From CAZKCI01 sp964551475 (GTDB lineage Bacteria > Auribacterota > Erginobacteria > Erginobacterales > CAZKCI01), in contig CAZKCI010000005.1 of assembly GCA_964551475.1 (NCBI GenBank), positions 1-16,312 on the forward strand: a stretch of 16,312 bases of DNA, written 5' to 3'. Below the pieces are notes generated by a model, which worked only from the letters and a program-made list of their open reading frames with translations, was not told where the DNA came from and made no database searches. Of the stretch, positions 13,285-16,312 are shown one piece after another. A program made the translations under genes and the position numbers. The number at the start of each line of letters is the position of its first letter. The stretch's first letter is position 1.

Positions 13285-13422
13285 CATTTTGGCGTTCAAC
13301 CAGGGGGAATGACAATAAAAGTCACCATCCGTGGGTTCAAGATTCGCAATAGCCGGGATGAACGAAAGGTTACGGAAGGTCACGAGAGGTTAGAAAGACC
13401 AACAAGGGAGGGGGGAACGCGC

Positions 13423-15615
13423 ATGAAAAGGTTGGGCCTGATTGCGATTGTCGTCGCGGCGCTGGCGTACTGCCGGCCCGGTCCGGTTTTCCCGGCCGAT
13501 AATTTTCACCTCGACTTCTCGACCTTTCTGGGCGGCGACGGTGTCGACGTGGGTTGGGGGATCGCCCTGGACGCCGAGGGCAACGCCTATATCGCCGGCC
13601 ACACCCTGTCATCCGACTTTCCCCTCGCCGCCGCGTATCAATCGACCAAGGACTGGGACGAGGACGCTTGCATCAGCAAGTTCTCCTCCCTAGGCACGGC
13701 TCTCGTCTACTCCACCTACCTGGGAGGCACTTTGACCGACCGGGCGTATGCCGTCGCCGTGGATGCGCAATTCGCTCCCTCCGTGACCGGGGAAACCTAC
13801 TCCTGCAATTTCCCCGTTCTCAACGCCTTCCAGTCGACCTGCTCCGGCAATGGCGACGGCTTCGTCACCCGCCTCACCTCCACCGGTTCCTGGCTCATCT
13901 CCTCCTCGTTCCTGGGAGGAGACGGCAGCGACATCGCTTACGGCATTGCCGTCGATCTCCCCGGTTATACGTACCTGGCCGGCAAAACCAATTCCGTCGA
14001 CTTTCCCACCCGGGGTGCCTACCAGGCCAGCCGGGCGGGAGGGTATGACTGTTTCGTGACCCAGCTTACTTATCCTGGGTCGTCCCTGTATTATTCTTCC
14101 TACCTGGGGGGCGGTTCCAATGACGTAGCGGCCGGCATCGCGGTCAATGCCGCCGAGGCCTTCATCGCGGGGACGACCGAGTCCAGCGATTTTCCCCTGG
14201 TCAATGAATATCAGGGGAATAACGCGGGCGACTCCGCCTTCGTAGCCAAGTTTTCCGTCTCGGGCTCCAACCTTCAGTACTCCACCTACCTGGGCGGTTC
14301 CGGCGCTGATTGGGGAGCGGGGATCTTCGTGGATTCCTGCAAATGCGCGTATGTCGTCGGAGCCACCTTTTCCTCTGATTTTCCCACATTCAATCCCTAT
14401 CAAGCCAGCCGGGCGGGGGGATATGACGCCTTCGTAACCTGCCTGGGTTCGCCCGGTTTTACCCTGCTCTACTCGACTTATCTGGGCGGCGGCAACAACG
14501 ACTTCGGGCTTGGCGTCGCGGCCTATGGGGACTACAGCGAAGCCTTTGTCTGCGGGGCGACCAAATCGTCCGATTTCCCCGTGGTCTCCTCCTACCAGGC
14601 GACATGCAACGGCGGCGAACCGTATGGAGACGCTTTTTACACCCACCTGATCCCTGACGGGGACCAGATGAGGATATACCGCTCCACCTATCTCGGAGGC
14701 AGTAGCGATGAGTTGGCCCGCGGCATCGCTCTCGACTGGAACGGCTCATGCGTCTGGCTGACGGGAGAAACCAACTCGGAGAACTTCCCCGTCCGTCTCC
14801 CCTATCAAAACACCCACGGAGGGGGAGTGACCGACGCCTTCGTTTCCCGGCTTGGTTGGGGGGCGGTAACCGCCCGTAACCAGTATCACACCGACTTCGA
14901 CGGCGACGGGACGAGCGACATCGCCGTCTGGCGGGCGGCAAACGGCCTCTGGGCGGTCAAGGACCTCACCCGCTTTTACCTCGGGACGACCGGCGACCAG
15001 GCTGTCCCCGCCGACTTCAACGGCGACGGCACCACCGAGGGGGCTGTCTACCGGGGTTCGGACGGGCGCTGGGCGGTCCGAGACCTGACCAGGGTCTGGT
15101 TCGGGAACATCTGCTCCCGCCCCCTCCCCGCCGACTATGACGGCGACGGCTCCGCCGACTGCGGGCTCTTCAACTACGACACCGGCCTCTGGGCGGTCCG
15201 GGACATCACGCGCTTTTATCTTGGCCAGAGCGGCGACATCCCCGCGTCCGGATACTTCAACGATGACTCTGTTTGGGATCCCGCGATTTTCCGGCCGGCG
15301 ACCGGACTCTGGTCGATCCAGGGGATCACCCGTTGCTACTTCGGTCAGACCGCCGATTCGGCCGTTCCCGGCGACTACACAGGGGACGGTGTCTTCGAGG
15401 CGGGCGTCTTCCGCCCCTCCTCGGGCCTCTGGGCGATCCTGAACACCACCCGCGTCTACCTCGGCCTGGGGACGGACTCTCCCTGCCCGGCCGACTATGA
15501 CGGCTCGGGGCGCGACGCGGCGGGGATCTACCGTTTCTCCGAGGGTCTCTGGTCGGTCCCCGGTATCACCCGCAGCTACTTCGGAGGGACAGGGGATATG
15601 CCGGTGACGAGGTAG
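13423..15615 (+). CDS. Secreted SBBP seven-repeat propeller protein with six-repeat C-terminus
   Basis: 730 residues. A signal peptide (about 1-26, MKRLGLIAIVVAALAY...FPA) is followed by seven SBBP-type beta-propeller repeats of about 60 residues (about 30-480), each with a [FY]LGG opening, a GIA-D segment, an A[YF]-AG-T segment, S-DFP, and AFV..L. Six 40-residue repeats (489-730) end DMPVTR. Seven repeats fit one closed seven-bladed propeller, and the C-terminal six may form a second one. SBBP proteins are typically extracellular; no enzyme motif is seen. ATG 13423 follows AGGGAGGGGGGAACG and begins a clean signal peptide; the frame is open back to 13228 but that stretch is leader RNA. Island and leader copy 3 lie upstream. 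Confidence 0.87.
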   Translation: MKRLGLIAIVVAALAYCRPGPVFPADNFHLDFSTFLGGDGVDVGWGIALDAEGNAYIAGHTLSSDFPLAAAYQSTKDWDEDACISKFSSLGTALVYSTYLGGTLTDRAYAVAVDAQFAPSVTGETYSCNFPVLNAFQSTCSGNGDGFVTRLTSTGSWLISSSFLGGDGSDIAYGIAVDLPGYTYLAGKTNSVDFPTRGAYQASRAGGYDCFVTQLTYPGSSLYYSSYLGGGSNDVAAGIAVNAAEAFIAGTTESSDFPLVNEYQGNNAGDSAFVAKFSVSGSNLQYSTYLGGSGADWGAGIFVDSCKCAYVVGATFSSDFPTFNPYQASRAGGYDAFVTCLGSPGFTLLYSTYLGGGNNDFGLGVAAYGDYSEAFVCGATKSSDFPVVSSYQATCNGGEPYGDAFYTHLIPDGDQMRIYRSTYLGGSSDELARGIALDWNGSCVWLTGETNSENFPVRLPYQNTHGGGVTDAFVSRLGWGAVTARNQYHTDFDGDGTSDIAVWRAANGLWAVKDLTRFYLGTTGDQAVPADFNGDGTTEGAVYRGSDGRWAVRDLTRVWFGNICSRPLPADYDGDGSADCGLFNYDTGLWAVRDITRFYLGQSGDIPASGYFNDDSVWDPAIFRPATGLWSIQGITRCYFGQTADSAVPGDYTGDGVFEAGVFRPSSGLWAILNTTRVYLGLGTDSPCPADYDGSGRDAAGIYRFSEGLWSVPGITRSYFGGTGDMPVTR
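14890..15612 (+). repeat. Six 40-residue DYDGDG/GLW repeats, copy 3
   Basis: Six units with calcium-loop variants DFDGDG, DFNGDG, DYDGDG, YFNDDS, DYTGDG and DYDGSG. Each has G-[LR]-W-[AS]-[VI] and TR-x-[YW]-[FL]-G, except the fifth unit, which still fits. Ends GDMPVTR at the stop. Confidence 0.88.
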
Positions 15616-15663
15616 AGGGTGGGGGATAGCGGGCAGAGGATAGCGAATGGCGGAAAACCTACC

Positions 15664-15710
15664 TCGAAGAAAATTCGTCTGAGAGAGACGTTCGGGGAGT
15701 TCCGCTTTCT
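15664..15710 (+). repeat. Conserved block upstream of T1 (copy 4)
   Basis: CGAAgaaaaTTCG and CGTCTgagagAGACG small hairpins, then TTCGGGGAGTTCCGCTTTCT. Nearly identical to 13061-13107, the loop of the second hairpin being the main difference. Confidence 0.5.
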
Positions 15711-15767
15711 ATCCCACCTTGTCCAAAGTGGTTAACTTGGGTTTTGGTGGGATATTTTTGTTTTTAG
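15711..15767 (+). terminator. T1 hairpin, copy upstream of the 16022 gene
   Basis: A perfect 8-bp stem, ATCCCACC (15711-15718) with GGTGGGAT (15746-15753), followed by ATTTTTGTTTTT. The G-C pair of other copies is here A-T with both partners changed. Located 95 bp after the 13423 gene, it probably terminates that transcript. Confidence 0.72.
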
Positions 15768-15777
15768 GCAAATCTTC

Positions 15778-15806
15778 TTGACCCATGTCGTTGGGAGGAG
15801 AAGAAT
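15778..15806 (+). promoter_or_regulatory. Island promoter 4 (TTGACC-17-AAGAAT)
   Basis: TTGACC (15778-15783), a 17-nt spacer and AAGAAT (15801-15806). Same -35 and spacing as islands 2 and 3, with a variant -10. Confidence 0.55.
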
Positions 15807-15865
15807 GTAGAGTTGTGGTTCACCTTAACCCCGTCGAGAGGCATCGTGAAGACAGACTGGGGACA

Positions 15866-15907
15866 TGAGGTTCGGGAAAACTGACCTGAGGTTCGGGAAA
15901 ACTGACC
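15866..15907 (+). repeat. Perfect 2 x 21-nt tandem duplication inside leader copy 4
   Basis: The unit beginning TGAGGTTCGGG and ending ACTGACC is repeated back to back without mismatch (15866-15886 and 15887-15907). The other leaders carry one related unit, so this is a recent local duplication. Confidence 0.9.
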
Positions 15908-15940
15908 CGGCTCGGATAGAGATATCCGGCCGGGTATTTT
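15906..15940 (+). terminator. T2 hairpin of leader copy 4
   Basis: A 12-bp stem, CCCGGC/GCCGGG plus CGGATA/TATCCG, with one bulged T, followed by TATTTTC. Confidence 0.6.
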
Positions 15941-16021
15941 CATCAAGGGCTTCTGCCCTGTCGAGAAGGATGCGAGGGGGAACGGGAGGGGGCGCGACCA
16001 ACATGGATACAGGAGGTGGTT

Positions 16022-16312
16022 ATGACCATCGGAAGCGGATATTTCTTTCGCTGGGTGATATTTTTCGGAACCCTTCTTCTCGGTAGTTCTCCGGCGTTTG
16101 CCCAAGAGAAAACCTTTCTCCCCTTTGAGGACGACGATACCATCGATGAACTCCGTTACAAGATAGACTACAACGGCTACCGCTTCAGCGTCCGCGACAC
16201 CTGGGTTTACCGGGCCCCGCCGGAGATCAAGGCCCGGCTTCATGCGCCCATAGCCGTTCCACAGCGAACCCGGCTGGCCACTTTTCCGCGGGGGCAAACG
16301 CCTCCCGCGGAT
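16022..16312 (+). CDS. Secreted C1A (papain-family) peptidase, N-terminal part (runs off the window)
   Basis: 97 residues visible, open to the window end. A signal peptide (about 1-27, ending SSPAFA) is followed by DDTIDELRYKIDYNGYRFSV, then DTWVYRAPPEIKARLHAP. The pattern (L-ELR-KI--NGY-F-V-----Y--PPE-KA) is the N-terminal leader region seen ahead of the catalytic domain in secreted bacterial C1A peptidases. The catalytic Cys lies beyond the edge. ATG 16022 follows AGGAGGTGG. It is probably a paralogue of the truncated peptidase at 2-148 and is controlled by island and leader copy 4. Confidence 0.65.
   Translation, partial: MTIGSGYFFRWVIFFGTLLLGSSPAFAQEKTFLPFEDDDTIDELRYKIDYNGYRFSVRDTWVYRAPPEIKARLHAPIAVPQRTRLATFPRGQTPPAD

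Larger units (their letters stand above)
15813..15940 (+). ncRNA. Conserved leader / candidate small RNA, copy 4
   Basis: About 128 nt, or about 107 nt without an internal 21-nt duplication, close to copies 1 and 2. Shared blocks are GTGGTTCACCTTAACCCCG, GAGGCATCGTGAAGACAGAC, TGGGGACATGAGGTTC and the terminal hairpin CCCGGC-t-CGGATA / TATCCG-GCCGGG (15906-15934) with TATTTTC. The peptidase gene starts at 16022. Confidence 0.5.

Noticed and set aside
13228..13422. Upstream extension of the SBBP protein to 13228
   Set aside because: It would run the coding region through the T2 terminator hairpin and bury the signal peptide. ATG 13423 has a good Shine-Dalgarno and a clean signal sequence.
13690..14646. 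318-codon open frame on the - strand
   Set aside because: Antisense of the SBBP repeats. Its apparent repetitiveness mirrors the + strand blades.

Overview
The window is a gene-dense stretch from an uncultured-looking, GC-rich bacterium in which every intact gene reads on the + strand. Signal peptides, lipoboxes, an orphan type II secretion/type IV pilus-like assembly protein and many secreted modular proteins indicate a Gram-negative type cell envelope. The WxxxxTRxYFG/DYDGDG repeat style resembles what I recall from poorly characterised candidate phyla (for example Ca. Auribacterota). That placement is a low-confidence inference, because no marker gene is present.

Layout. 1-540: the C-terminal end of a papain-type (C1A) peptidase, cut off just after its catalytic-His motif and joined to a remnant of a group II intron that keeps domains V and VI but has no reverse transcriptase. 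695-1819: a membrane-anchored GspM/PilO plus GspL/PilN-like protein. 1872-2150 (-): a broken helix-turn-helix fragment. 2172-3350: a toxin-antitoxin locus with a strong upstream terminator, a promoter overlapped by a phased operator array, an intact wHTH-nucleotidyltransferase (MNT) antitoxin, and a HEPN toxin gene carrying two in-frame stops. 3507-4975: an unassigned multi-pass membrane protein and an AqpZ-type aquaporin. 5527-7280: a compact set of five small envelope/stress genes (DUF2959-like lipoprotein, Thivi_2564-like membrane protein, small lipoprotein, DUF3309, CsbD). 7419-10316: a large secreted DUF3494 ice-binding-like protein with a 42-bp-periodic Pro/Thr linker, followed by a small Cys-rich peptide gene that looks like a RiPP precursor (10365-10601). 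11028-12899 and 13423-15615: two more secreted proteins (zinc-phospholipase-C/S1-P1-like, and seven SBBP repeats). 16022-end: the N-terminus of a second C1A-type peptidase.

Two themes run through the window. First, three unrelated secreted N-terminal domains all end in the same C-terminal module of exactly six 40-residue repeats with DxDGDG-type putative calcium loops, each ending in the same P-[LV]-T-R terminus. Second, four transcription units (5527, 11028, 13423, 16022) are preceded by the same intergenic island: a conserved terminator-like hairpin, a promoter with the invariant -35 TTGACC, a transcribed leader of about 60-130 nt, and a second terminator-like hairpin before the gene. This looks like a family of attenuator/riboswitch-like leaders or small RNAs governing a secreted-protein regulon. 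I could not match it to a known RNA class by eye.
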